From Cupriavidus sp. U2 (GTDB lineage: Bacteria > Pseudomonadota > Gammaproteobacteria > Burkholderiales > Burkholderiaceae): a stretch of DNA of 64,000 nt. The notes under the pieces were generated by a model that was given only the letters and a program-made list of their open reading frames with translations, did no database searches and was not told the origin of the DNA. The DNA lies in NCBI RefSeq assembly GCF_009663685.2, contig NZ_RCOG02000014.1, positions 1 to 64,000 of the forward strand, given 5' to 3'. Position 1 is the first letter of the stretch; each line of letters opens with the position of its first letter. This document shows, one piece after another, positions 1-7,854 of the stretch. The position numbers and the translations under genes are program-made.

Positions 1-1
1 G

Positions 2-289
2 TATGCAAGCGAGGAGTACCAGGGATTGCTGGCGCGCCACGGCCTGGTTTGCAGCATGAGCCGGTCGGGCGATTGCTGGGATAACGCCGTAGCCGAACGC
101 TTCTTCCTGAACCTGAAGATGGAGCGCGTCTGGCAAAGGCGGTACGCCGACCGCGCCGAAGCCCGGCGCGACATCACACAGTACATCGTGGGCTTCTACA
201 ACCCGGTGCGCTTGCATTCGACACTGGGCTACGCGTCGCCAACAGACTACGAGGACAAGTTCCAACAGACCACCCTAACACCTGTCTGA
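2..289 (+). CDS. IS3 family transposase OrfB, C-terminal fragment (cut by window edge)
   Basis: The reading frame is open from base 2 and continues off the left edge, so the true start is not in view. The visible 95 residues are the end of an rve-type DDE integrase core. They include the motif SRSGDCWDNAVAERFF, which holds the last catalytic Glu (in AERFF), and the typical IS3 ending YNPVRLHSTLGYASPTDYE. The protein would act with a frameshifted OrfA to move the element. The fragment itself has no stop or frameshift, so the copy may be intact outside the window. Confidence 0.9.
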   Translation, partial: YASEEYQGLLARHGLVCSMSRSGDCWDNAVAERFFLNLKMERVWQRRYADRAEARRDITQYIVGFYNPVRLHSTLGYASPTDYEDKFQQTTLTPV

Positions 290-307
290 AAAAACTTGAC
301 CACTACA
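285..307. repeat. Terminal inverted repeat of the IS3 element (right end)
   Basis: Read on the minus strand, the end begins TGTAGTGGTCAAGTTTTTTC. It starts with the TG dinucleotide expected of IS3 family ends and overlaps the last codons of the transposase. The partner repeat is outside the window, so the assignment rests on position and on the abrupt change to repeat-array sequence at 308. Confidence 0.65.
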
Positions 308-1042
308 GGAGCAAACCAGGCAGCGGCAATCCAGCCGTCAGAACTGCGTCCGCATCCCGATCCGCACGCTGTGGCGCGTTCGCACACTGCCGCTTTGCTC
401 CCCTCTCCCATGCAATGGGAGAGGGGTTGGGGGAGAGGGCATCGAGGCCCTGCTTGCCGACATGTCGTCAATGGAAGCACCGCGCCCTCTCCCCCGGCCC
501 CTCTCCCGCGATGCGGGAGAGGGGAGCAAACCAGGCAGCCGCAATTCAGCGTCAGAACTGCGTCCGCATCCCGATCCGCACGCTGCGGCCGGGTAGTGGC
601 GCGTTCGCACACTGCCGGTTTGCTCCCCTCTCCCATGCAATGGGAGAGGGGTTGGGGGAGAGGGCATCGAGGCCCTGCTTGCCGGCATGTCGTCAATGGA
701 AGCACCGCGCCCTCTCCCCCGGCCCCTCTCCCGCCTGGCGGGAGAGGGGAGCAAAACCAGGCAGCCGCAATTCAGCGTCAGAACTGCGTCCGCATCCCGA
801 TCCGCACGCTGCGGCGCGTTCGCACACTGCCGTTTTGCTCCCCTCTCCCATGCAATGGGAGAGGGGTTGGGGGAGAGGGCATCGAGGCGCTGCTTGCCGA
901 CATGCCGTCAATGGAAGCGCCGCGCCCTCTCCCCCGGCCCCTCTCCCGCCTGGCGGAAGAGGGGAGCAAACCAGGCAGCCGCAATTCAGTGTCAGAACTG
1001 CGTCCGCATCCCGATCCGCACGCTGCGGCCGGGTAGTGGCGC
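308..1042. repeat. Tandem array carrying copies of the receptor gene 3' end plus paired GC-rich inverted repeats
   Basis: Three full repeat units precede the receptor gene. Each unit starts with a copy of the last codons and stop of that gene (stop triplets at 338, 552 and 778; the real stop is at 992), giving periods of 214, 226 and 214 bp. The homology with the gene extends to about 1042, roughly 51 bp. Each unit then holds an inverted-repeat pair built from CCCTCTCCC and GGGAGAGGGG blocks. Copies 1 and 3 lack an 11-bp piece (about CCGGGTAGTGG) that copy 2 and the gene keep. A partial copy abuts the IS element at 308. No credible gene lies here; open frames across the array follow from its base composition. 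Confidence 0.93.
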
Positions 1043-3172
1043 GATATCGCGCAGGATCGACGTGGCGCTGCGTGCCTCGGTGTTGGTCAGGTTGTCGCCG
1101 CGGACATAGAACAGCGTCTGCGTGCCCGACAGCTTCATCTTGTAGGTCAGCGCCACACCCAGCATCGTGTACGCGTCGGTCGGCGTATCGCCGGTCGGCA
1201 CACGGCTCTGGCGCGCATTCCAGTCCACGTTGACGCGGGCGCCCCACGGGCCGGCGGCGTAGACCAGCGACCCGCCCAGGCGCAGCGGGGACAGGCGCGG
1301 CAGCGGCTGGCCGTTGCTGCGGTTCTCGCCGTGGACGTAGTCGGCGCGCGCTTCGAAGTCGAGCGAATCGCTGGTGGTCAGCATCTTCTGCAGCAGGCGC
1401 GTCTTGCCTTCGGCCTCGAAGCCGTACAGCGTGGCGGGTACCCCCGCGTACTGGAGTTCGGGCAGCGCGCCGTCGCTGCCGGCGGCCACCACGTTGCCTT
1501 CGGCGTCGCGATAGCCGCCCGTGTTCAGCAGCGCCAGGTAGTTCTGGAAGCGGCTGTAGTACCCCGACACGCTGCCGCTATGGTTGCCCTGCTTGAAGCG
1601 CATGCCAAGGTCGATCGACGTGGCGCGTTCCTTGGCGGCGTTCGGGTCGCCCACTTCGAACGATCCCGTGGCCAGGTGCGGGCCGTTGGCGTACAGCTCG
1701 TAGAACGTGGGCGCGCGCTCGGTGTACGACAGGTTCGAGGTGACCGTCCAGACCGGGTTGAGCTTGTAAAGCAGGCCAGCCGATGCGCTGCCGGCGTTGA
1801 AGCTGCGCTCGGCATCGCTGAAGCGGTCGTTGCCGTTGGCGCTGGACTTCACCTTGCTGTGGTCCAGGCGGCCACCGAAGTTCAGCTTCAGGTCGCCCGA
1901 CGGGATCAGCGGCAGTTCCTCGAACACGAAGAACGCGGCGTTGTCGGTGGTCGTGCTCGGCACGAAGGCCTCTTCGCCCAGGGCAGAGAAGTCGGTATGG
2001 CCGAACTGCGTGCCGATCACGCCGGTCATGTTGCCGATCTTGCCGTGCGTGGCTTCCAGGCGGGCGTCCCAGCCGTGGTTCTTGAAGGTCGTGCCGGTTT
2101 CGCCGCCCTCGATCTCGCGGTGCTCGTAGTCGGTGTAGCTGAACTTGCCCTTGACCGACTCGAAGATGCCGTTGGTGGCACCGGCCAGGTTGCGTGACTC
2201 GCCCTCCAGCGCAAAGCGGTCCTGGCGCATCTTGATGCGCGCGTCTTCCTCGGCTGGCGTGCCGTAGTCGTTGCGATAGGTCGACCAGTTGGCGCCTACG
2301 AAGCCGTCGGCCCACGTGTACGAGCCGCCCATCGAGCCGCCTTCCTGGTGGGCGTTGGTGTTCGGAATCTTGCCGTAGGCTTCGCTCTCGCCTTCGGGCA
2401 GCGGCTGGTTGGCGCGCTGCGTGCCGCTGCGGGCGTAGCCCGGAATCCGCAGGTCGCTGGTTTGGCGCACGAAGGCATCGGCGTGCACCGCGAACTTGCC
2501 GTTGCCGGCCTCCAGCAGGCCGCTGGCATTGCGGCCCTTGTCGCCGCCAATGGTGCCGCTGACGTTGGCCGCGCCGCTGACGCCGGTAATCGGATCGCGC
2601 GGAATGCGGTTGTCGATCACGTTGACCACGCCGCCCACGGCGTTGCCGCCGTACATCAGCGCGGCCGGGCCACGCACCACTTCGATCTTCTCGGCCACGA
2701 GCGGGTCGATGGGCACCGCGTGGTCATAGGACAGCGTGGAGGCGTCCAGCGTCGAGCCGCCGTTCTGCAGCACCTTGATGCGGTCGCCGTCCAGGCCCCG
2801 GATGATCGGCCGGCTGGCGTTCGGGCCGAAGTAGCTCGATGTGACACCGGGCATGCTGTTCAGCGTTTCGCCAAGCGTGCTGGCCTGGCGCACGGCCAGC
2901 GCGTCGCGGCCCAGCGTCGACACCGGGGCGACCATGTCGTTCAGGTCGCTGCCGAGCGGGTTCGCGGTGACCACCACTTCCTTCAGTGTCGGGGTGGCTG
3001 GCTGCGCGGCAGGTTGTGCCGAAGCGGCCGGTGCGGGCGGTTGGGCCTCGGGGGCGGCCGGAGTGGTGGCCTGGGCGATGGCGTGCGAGGACAGGCCCGC
3101 GGTGATCAATGCGGCAAGTGCCGCCAGCGGGGTGCGGCGCACCGCCAGAGTACGGTTGGAGTTCGAGTACAT
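992..3172 (-). CDS. znuD: TonB-dependent outer membrane receptor, ZnuD-like (probable zinc uptake)
   Basis: This 726-residue protein is a TonB-dependent receptor. It has a signal peptide (1-34, ending AIAQ), an Ala/Pro-rich stretch, a TonB box near 63-70 (LKEVVVTA), a plug domain to about 185 with IRGLDGDRIKVLQNGG, and a 22-strand-type barrel ending in Phe. The motif ERAPTFYELYANGPHLATG in the last third is characteristic of ZnuD-type zinc receptors. The Met at 3172 was chosen because it starts the signal peptide directly; an in-frame ATG exists 13 codons upstream. The gene follows cobW and a small membrane gene on the same strand, 108 bp after the latter, which supports zinc as the substrate. 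No Zur box is seen directly before it, so it is probably read from the cobW promoter. Confidence 0.85.
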   Translation of the reverse strand: MYSNSNRTLAVRRTPLAALAALITAGLSSHAIAQATTPAAPEAQPPAPAASAQPAAQPATPTLKEVVVTANPLGSDLNDMVAPVSTLGRDALAVRQASTLGETLNSMPGVTSSYFGPNASRPIIRGLDGDRIKVLQNGGSTLDASTLSYDHAVPIDPLVAEKIEVVRGPAALMYGGNAVGGVVNVIDNRIPRDPITGVSGAANVSGTIGGDKGRNASGLLEAGNGKFAVHADAFVRQTSDLRIPGYARSGTQRANQPLPEGESEAYGKIPNTNAHQEGGSMGGSYTWADGFVGANWSTYRNDYGTPAEEDARIKMRQDRFALEGESRNLAGATNGIFESVKGKFSYTDYEHREIEGGETGTTFKNHGWDARLEATHGKIGNMTGVIGTQFGHTDFSALGEEAFVPSTTTDNAAFFVFEELPLIPSGDLKLNFGGRLDHSKVKSSANGNDRFSDAERSFNAGSASAGLLYKLNPVWTVTSNLSYTERAPTFYELYANGPHLATGSFEVGDPNAAKERATSIDLGMRFKQGNHSGSVSGYYSRFQNYLALLNTGGYRDAEGNVVAAGSDGALPELQYAGVPATLYGFEAEGKTRLLQKMLTTSDSLDFEARADYVHGENRSNGQPLPRLSPLRLGGSLVYAAGPWGARVNVDWNARQSRVPTGDTPTDAYTMLGVALTYKMKLSGTQTLFYVRGDNLTNTEARSATSILRDIAPLPGRSVRIGMRTQF

Positions 3173-3280
3173 GGCTCGCGATTCGAATTCGGTATGGGCG
3201 GGCGCGGCCACGGCAATGCGGGGCGCGCCCGGTCAGGCGCGCGCGGGCGCGGGGTGTCACCCCGCACACGCGGCTGCAAG

Positions 3281-3718
3281 TCAGGCGAATGCGAAAGAGG
3301 CCGGCGGGGCGCGAGGCTGGAAGGCGTGGGCCGCGGGCAGATCGGGCCAGCGGTAGGCCAGGTTGGCCGGCTTGACCGGCTTGCCGAAGGCGAGCGACGG
3401 CAGCACGAAGCTGCCAAAGTGGGTGTCGGCCAGCGTGGCGCCGTCGAACAGCACGCACGAGTGGAGGCCGAGTTTCAGCGAAAACGGTTCGGCATGGCCC
3501 GCGTCGGCGGCGTCATCCGTGGCATCGGTGGTGCCGGTGGAATCGGTGGATTCGAGCTGTGCGGCGGCCTGCGGGGCGTTCAGCAGCCCGCCGTGCACCA
3601 CGCGGTGGACCAGGCCCACGTGCTGCGCCAGCAGCAGGCACGCAACCAGGCACAGCGCCGGCCAGAAGCCGATGCCGCGCGCGCGCCAGCGAGCGAGGAG
3701 CGGGAATTCAGTGCGCAT
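3281..3718 (-). CDS. Small DUF2946-like membrane protein in the zinc operon
   Basis: The 145-residue product has one hydrophobic segment (about 17-36), which holds or precedes a cluster of histidines (QHVGLVHRVVHGG). An acidic Ser/Thr/Asp linker follows, and the protein ends in FQPRAPPASF, an ending typical of DUF2946-type proteins. The start at 3718 overlaps the end of the upstream cobW by 11 bp, which implies translational coupling. The function is unknown. The histidines and the position between a COG0523 GTPase and a zinc receptor suggest a membrane or periplasmic metal-handling role, which is inference only. Confidence 0.75.
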   Translation of the reverse strand: MRTEFPLLARWRARGIGFWPALCLVACLLLAQHVGLVHRVVHGGLLNAPQAAAQLESTDSTGTTDATDDAADAGHAEPFSLKLGLHSCVLFDGATLADTHFGSFVLPSLAFGKPVKPANLAYRWPDLPAAHAFQPRAPPASFAFA

Positions 3719-4892
3719 GCCCGCAGTCGCACGGCCCGTCGCCATGCTCGTGATCGTAACCGTGGTCGTGGCCATGATCGTGATCGTCGTCGAACGCATC
3801 GCCCCAGTCCGGGAACGGATCGGGATACGCCGCCCAGGCGTCGGGGCCGGCCGCCATTTCGTCGTCGGTCAGCAGGCAGGCGTCGAGCCGGGCTTCGAGC
3901 GCGGGCGCGTCCAGGTCGGCGCCGATCAGCACCAGTTCCTGGCGGCGGTCGCCATAGGCGGCGGGCAGGCCGTCTTCGAGCAGATCGGCCTCGATGGCGG
4001 CACGGGCCAGGCCCTCGGCCGGCCATTCCTCGGCATCGATCGCGGCCCACCACGCACCGGCCGCGCCAGGGCGGCAGACACCGCCGGCCTGGCTCCAGTC
4101 GCCGGCAATGTCCATGCGGCTGGCCAGCCAGAACAGGCCCTTGGAGCGCAGCACGTCGCCATGCTCGCGCATCCATTCGGTGTGGATCAGGTCGGCAAAC
4201 CGCTGCGGATGGAACGGGCGCCGGCGGCGGTACACCAGCGTGGCAATGCCGGCGGCATCGGGCACTGCGTCGTTCTGCAGCGCCGCCTGCCATCCGGCCG
4301 CGTTGGGCGTGGCTTCCATGTCGAAGCGGCCGGTCCCCAGCACCTGCGCGGCCGGCACGTTGCCATGGCTGGCATCGACAATGCTGGCGCGCGGGTTCAG
4401 CGCGCGCAGCACCACGTGCAGGCGGCCCAGCTGGCCGGCGTCGACCAGATCGATCTTGTTGATGACGATGACGTCGCAGACTTCGATCTGGTCGATCAGT
4501 ACGTCCACCACCGTGCGGTCGTCGTCATCGTGGGCGGCCAGGCCGCGCGCCGACAGGAAGTCGGCGTCGTGATAGTCGGTCAGGAAGCGGCTGGCATCGA
4601 CCACGGTCACCAGCGTGTCCAGGTGCGCCACGCCGGGCGACTGCTCGCCGTGGGCGTCCTCGAACGCGAAGCCTTCGGCGATACCGAGCGGTTCGTCGGT
4701 CGGATCGGCTTCGATCACGGCAAAGTCGTACTGCCCGGTCTGGGCCAGCCGGTCCACTTCGGCCAGCAGGTCGGCACGGCTGTCGACCACGGCCAGGCGT
4801 ACCCCGGGCTGCGACATCAGCTGATGCAGCACGGTGGTCTTGCCGGCGCCGGTAAATCCGGACAACACGGTGACGGGCAGGCGAGCGGCCAT
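3708..4892 (-). CDS. CobW/COG0523 GTPase, variant lacking the CxCC metal motif
   Basis: This 394-residue protein is a G3E GTPase of the CobW family, thought to deliver zinc to client proteins. It has a Walker A GFTGAGKTT (12-20), a G4 motif NKID (145-148), a CobW C-terminal domain, and a tail rich in His and Asp (about 373-394) ending CDCGHAH. Compared with the paralogue at 6151-7236, about 37 residues are missing between residues 38 and 40. That segment normally holds switch I and the invariant GCICC metal site. The G3 region reads EADPTDEP rather than ETTG-P. It is the first gene of a cobW, membrane protein, znuD operon with a Zur-box candidate just upstream. Whether it binds metal through the tail or hydrolyses GTP normally cannot be told from sequence. 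Confidence 0.88.
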   Translation of the reverse strand: MAARLPVTVLSGFTGAGKTTVLHQLMSQPGVRLAVVDSRADLLAEVDRLAQTGQYDFAVIEADPTDEPLGIAEGFAFEDAHGEQSPGVAHLDTLVTVVDASRFLTDYHDADFLSARGLAAHDDDDRTVVDVLIDQIEVCDVIVINKIDLVDAGQLGRLHVVLRALNPRASIVDASHGNVPAAQVLGTGRFDMEATPNAAGWQAALQNDAVPDAAGIATLVYRRRRPFHPQRFADLIHTEWMREHGDVLRSKGLFWLASRMDIAGDWSQAGGVCRPGAAGAWWAAIDAEEWPAEGLARAAIEADLLEDGLPAAYGDRRQELVLIGADLDAPALEARLDACLLTDDEMAAGPDAWAAYPDPFPDWGDAFDDDHDHGHDHGYDHEHGDGPCDCGHAH

Positions 4893-4908
4893 GACGAAAG
4901 GACGTTGT

Positions 4909-4926
4909 TATTGCAACAAAGTTGCG
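4909..4926 (-). promoter_or_regulatory. Candidate Zur operator before cobW
   Basis: Read on the plus strand, it holds two TTGC cores 11 bp apart (ATTGCAACAAAGTTGCGA). The candidate before zur has the same half-sites and spacing. On the minus strand both share GCAACT-N3-TTGCAA. It ends 17 bp before the cobW start, where a repressor would block transcription or initiation. No binding data are available, so the call rests on motif sharing between the two zinc operons. Confidence 0.7.
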
Positions 4927-5036
4927 ACTGTAACAGAAAGCCGGCTGCGGCAACAGGCTGGCGGTATTCCGCAATGGTAGTGCCGTAGCCGTGACGCCAC
5001 AAAGGCAATTGCAATCGGGACGATGCGGGCGCGCAA

Positions 5037-5065
5037 AGCAAAACGGCCCGGAAGACCGGGCCGTT
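5037..5065 (-). terminator. Rho-independent terminator after dksA
   Basis: A perfect 10-bp stem (AACGGCCCGG/CCGGGCCGTT) with a four-base loop is followed on the minus strand by TTTTGCTTT. It lies 45 bp past the dksA stop and also separates dksA from cobW. Confidence 0.85.
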
Positions 5066-5109
5066 GGGCGTCGGAGCGGGTCAGCCGCGCGGGTGACCGC
5101 CGGAGACGA

Positions 5110-5796
5110 TCAGTCGCCGAACAGCTTCTGGCGCAGTTCGCGGCGCTGCTGGGCTTCCAGCGACAGCGTGGCGGTCGGGCGGGCCAGCAGGCGCGGCACG
5201 CCGATCGGCTCGCCGGTTTCCTCGCACCAGCCGTAGTCGCCGGACTCGATGCGCTGCAGCGACTGCTCCACCTTCTTCAGCAGCTTGCGCTCACGGTCGC
5301 GCGTGCGCAGTTCGAGTGCGTGTTCTTCTTCGATCGTCGCGCGGTCCGCCGGATCGGGCACGATGACCGTCTCGCGCAGGTGTTCCGTGGTCTGGTCCGC
5401 ATTCTTGAGGATCTCGTCGCGAAGCTGCTCAAGGCGATTCTTGAAGAAGGCGAGCTGCGCCTCGTTCATGTAATCCTTGTCGCTCATCTTCAGGATTTCA
5501 GCTTCAGTCAGAAGTTTGTTGCTGCTCATGGTTCCTGCTGATTCTCTTGTTGATGCGACCGGCGGCGTCTTCGTCCGCTCGGGTGCAGTGGCCGCCCGCT
5601 TGCGCGGAGCGGCTGTTTCACTCTGGCTGGCTGCAGTCTTGCTGCTTCGCGTGCCTCCCTTGGCCTCGCCCGCATCGGCGTGCGCCGTACTGCCGCGGGG
5701 AGCTGGCGTCGCCTTTTCGGGCGGCGCCTTGAGCGTCTCCGCCGCAGCGGTACCTGTCTTGCTGCGGCTTTCCTTGGTCTTTGTTGCGGCTGTCAT
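5110..5796 (-). CDS. dksA: DksA-type RNA polymerase-binding transcription factor with reduced zinc finger and long N-terminal tail
   Basis: DksA enters the RNA polymerase secondary channel and acts with ppGpp. From residue 90 onward the 228-residue product matches DksA: MSSNKLLTEAEILKMSDKDYM, a coiled coil with the tip DPADRATIEEE, and a C-terminal zinc-finger fold. Of the four finger positions only Cys191 remains; the others are Thr194, Ser212 and Ala215, so it should not need zinc. Residues 1-89 are a low-complexity Lys/Ala/Thr/Pro tail. Two starts have good ribosome sites: 5796 (AGAGGT upstream) and 5529 (CAGGA upstream), the latter giving the usual DksA length. It lies between two CobW loci, but no Zur box is seen before it. 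Confidence 0.9.
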   Translation of the reverse strand: MTAATKTKESRSKTGTAAAETLKAPPEKATPAPRGSTAHADAGEAKGGTRSSKTAASQSETAAPRKRAATAPERTKTPPVASTRESAGTMSSNKLLTEAEILKMSDKDYMNEAQLAFFKNRLEQLRDEILKNADQTTEHLRETVIVPDPADRATIEEEHALELRTRDRERKLLKKVEQSLQRIESGDYGWCEETGEPIGVPRLLARPTATLSLEAQQRRELRQKLFGD

Positions 5797-6150
5797 GGGG
5801 ACACCTCTCTCAACGCGTCGAAGAGTGACGGCGCATCGATCGTTGGTCCCCACGCGGAGGGCGGTCTCCGCACGAAGCCAACGACCGCGCCTGCTGGCGG
5901 CTGTGCCTCATGCTGACGACGACCGCCGCCCTGCAAATACCGGCTACGCCCAGAGGTGCGCCGCCCGTATCAAATCCGGCCTATTGTACTTGAACAAATT
6001 TTTCGGAGATATGGGAGAAAGACCGACAAGAGACAGGAGTTTTCCCGATATTCCCACCCAAGGGGAGGGTAGCGGGCGCTGCCGGGGGTGGCGCGGCGCC
6101 CGGCCGCCCAAGCGGCGGCAGGCGCACCTGGCGGCGCGCCCGGGGGAAAG
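5797..6150. other. Intergenic region between cobW and dksA; leader of dksA
   Basis: No gene is seen here. On the minus strand a TACAAT hexamer at 5983-5988 could be the dksA minus-10 element, but no convincing minus-35 element accompanies it. The stretch next to cobW (about 6060-6150) is very GC-rich with short inverted repeats and no T-run, so no clear terminator can be assigned. Confidence 0.4.
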
Positions 6151-7236
6151 TCAGGCCAGGCAGGCGGCCAGGCCCTTCAGGATGGCGTCGCGCGGCAGGT
6201 CCACGCCGATGAACACCATCTTGGTGCCCGGGGTTTCGTCTTCCCACTTGGCGCCCACGTCACTGCCCATCAGCTGGTGCACGCCCTGGAACACCACCTT
6301 GCGGTCCACGCCTTCCATATAGAGCACGCCCTTGTAGCGCAGCAGCTTCTCGCCGTAGACCGACAGGATGCCCGACAGGAATTCCTCCAGCTTGCCGTAG
6401 TGGAACGGCTTGTCGCTGCGGAAGACGAACGACGCGATGCGGTCGGTGTGGTGGTGGTGATGATGGTGGTCGTGCGCCTGGCCATGGCCGTGATCGTGGT
6501 CGTGGCCGTGATCGTGGTCGTGGCCGCAGTCGGTGCCGCAGTGCTCGCCATGCTCGTGGTCATGGTCGTGCTCGTCGGCGTGCAGGAATTCCGGGTCGAT
6601 CTCCAGCTTCTCGTTCAGGTTGAAGCCGCGCAGGTCGAAAATCGTGTCGATCGGCGTTTCGCCAAAATTGGCCGTGCGGATCGGTGCGCGCGGGTTCATG
6701 TGCTTCAGGCGGTGGCGCAGGTCGTCGATGCCGGCCGCGTCGACCAGGTCGGACTTCGTGATGAAGATCGCATCGGCAAAGCCCACCTGGCGCTGGGCCT
6801 CTTCCTGCTTGTCCAGCTGCATGTTGCCGTGCTTGGCATCGACCAGCGTGATCACGGCGTCCAGCAGGTAGCGCGAGGCGATTTCCTCGTCCATGAAGAA
6901 GGTCTGCGCCACCGGGCCCGGATTGGCCACGCCGGTGGTCTCGATCACCACGCGGTCGAAGTCGAGCTTGCCTTCGTCGCGCTGGGTGACCAGGTCGGAC
7001 AGCGCCTGCACCAGATCGCCCCGGATCGTGCAGCAGATGCAGCCATTGCTCATCTGCACGATCTGCTCGCGGCCGTCCTGCACCAGGATCTCGTTGTCGA
7101 TGTTCTCCTCGCCGAATTCGTTTTCGATCACGGCGATCTTCATGCCGTGCTGCTCGTTGAGGATGCGCTTGAGCAGCGTGGTCTTGCCGCTGCCTAGGAA
7201 GCCGGTCAGGATGGTGACCGGAATCAGTTTGGACAT
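6151..7236 (-). CDS. CobW/COG0523 family zinc GTPase, canonical form
   Basis: This 361-residue member carries all family marks: Walker A GFLGSGKTT (12-20), the metal site GCICC (65-69), the G3 motif ETTG (99-102), TKSD (160-163), and a very His/Asp-rich loop (about 219-263, including seven consecutive His). A CobW C-terminal domain follows. Members of this type are proposed metallochaperones that load zinc into enzymes when zinc is scarce. The gene lies 56 bp after zur on the same strand and is probably cotranscribed with it. The His-rich loop could store several zinc ions. Confidence 0.92.
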   Translation of the reverse strand: MSKLIPVTILTGFLGSGKTTLLKRILNEQHGMKIAVIENEFGEENIDNEILVQDGREQIVQMSNGCICCTIRGDLVQALSDLVTQRDEGKLDFDRVVIETTGVANPGPVAQTFFMDEEIASRYLLDAVITLVDAKHGNMQLDKQEEAQRQVGFADAIFITKSDLVDAAGIDDLRHRLKHMNPRAPIRTANFGETPIDTIFDLRGFNLNEKLEIDPEFLHADEHDHDHEHGEHCGTDCGHDHDHGHDHDHGHGQAHDHHHHHHHTDRIASFVFRSDKPFHYGKLEEFLSGILSVYGEKLLRYKGVLYMEGVDRKVVFQGVHQLMGSDVGAKWEDETPGTKMVFIGVDLPRDAILKGLAACLA

Positions 7237-7292
7237 ATTGTTCTGCTCCGAGGAAAGCCGGGATCGAGAGGTCGCCCGTATCTAGTATCTAT

Positions 7293-7826
7293 TCAGTGAT
7301 CGGCATGGCCGCCGGGCTCCGCGCGCACCTTGCCGCATTCCGCGCAGACCCCGTTGACCGTCAGTTCCACGTGATCGACCGCGAATCCGCTGGGGACCTT
7401 CGGCGCCACGGACTTTCCGGCCGATTCCAGGCAGAACGTGCGATCGCAGCGCGTGCAATGGAAGTGGCTGTGCTGGCGATGCACTTCGGCGCGCGCGGCC
7501 TCGTGCTCCAGCAGCGTGAAACGGAAGACGCGGTCGTTGCCGGCGCGCTTCTGCGCCAGGCCCTGGTCCACCAGCCAGTCCAGCACCCGGTACACCGTCA
7601 CGCGGTCCACGTCGCCATCGGCCGGCAGGCGGTCGATCACTTCCTGGTGCGTCAGCGCCGCCTGGGCGTCGATCAGGCACGCCAGGATGGCCACGCGCGG
7701 TTGCGTCACACGGGCGCCAAGCTGGCGCAGGCGCGCCTGCGCCGCGTCATGGCGGCCGGCGCCGGCGCCGGCGTCATCGGGCGGGGGCGCGGGCATGTCG
7801 GGCGGATGAGGGGTGGGGCGGTTCAT
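7293..7826 (-). CDS. zur: Fur family regulator, probable Zur (zinc uptake repressor)
   Basis: The 177-residue product has a Pro/Ala-rich N-terminus, a winged helix (about 35-100, with DRVTVYRVLDWLVDQGL as the recognition region), and a dimerisation domain with HSHFHC and two CxxC pairs (Cys124/127 and Cys161/164) forming the structural zinc site. Together with its partner cobW and the shared operator candidates, this points to Zur rather than Fur. It would repress cobW and znuD in zinc excess and, through the site at 7855, its own operon. The first 25 residues are poorly conserved in such proteins, so a later start is possible. Confidence 0.88.
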   Translation of the reverse strand: MNRPTPHPPDMPAPPPDDAGAGAGRHDAAQARLRQLGARVTQPRVAILACLIDAQAALTHQEVIDRLPADGDVDRVTVYRVLDWLVDQGLAQKRAGNDRVFRFTLLEHEAARAEVHRQHSHFHCTRCDRTFCLESAGKSVAPKVPSGFAVDHVELTVNGVCAECGKVRAEPGGHADH

Positions 7827-7854
7827 GCCGACGATTTAACCATAGGCCCCGGCG

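Larger units (their letters stand above)
1..307 (+). mobile_element. IS3 family insertion sequence, right-hand end
   Basis: The left edge of the window cuts this element, so only the 3' part of its transposase gene and its right terminal repeat are visible. The transposase stop lies at 287-289, and the element appears to end with CA at 306-307, as is usual for IS3 family ends. Directly after the end, from 308, the sequence is the tail of the repeat unit that recurs downstream. The element therefore seems to have jumped into that array. The left end and any target duplication lie outside the window. Confidence 0.8.

Noticed and set aside
308..991. Long open frames on both strands in the array
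   Set aside because: They follow the repeat periodicity and GC-rich composition, encode only repeated Pro/Arg/Ser strings and have no ribosome site or family match.
338..991. CRISPR-like array
   Set aside because: Units of over 200 bp, near-identical throughout, no unique spacers and no cas genes; it is a tandem repeat.
3173..3280. Zur box before the receptor gene
   Set aside because: No TTGC pair with the 11-bp period was found; only a weak GCTGCAAGTCAGG stretch.
2348..4462. 704-codon open frame on the plus strand
   Set aside because: Antisense to the receptor and cobW genes, no domain, rich in Gly/Arg.
5529..5796. Separate small gene upstream of dksA
   Set aside because: The frame is continuous with dksA and is better seen as its N-terminal tail or an alternative start.
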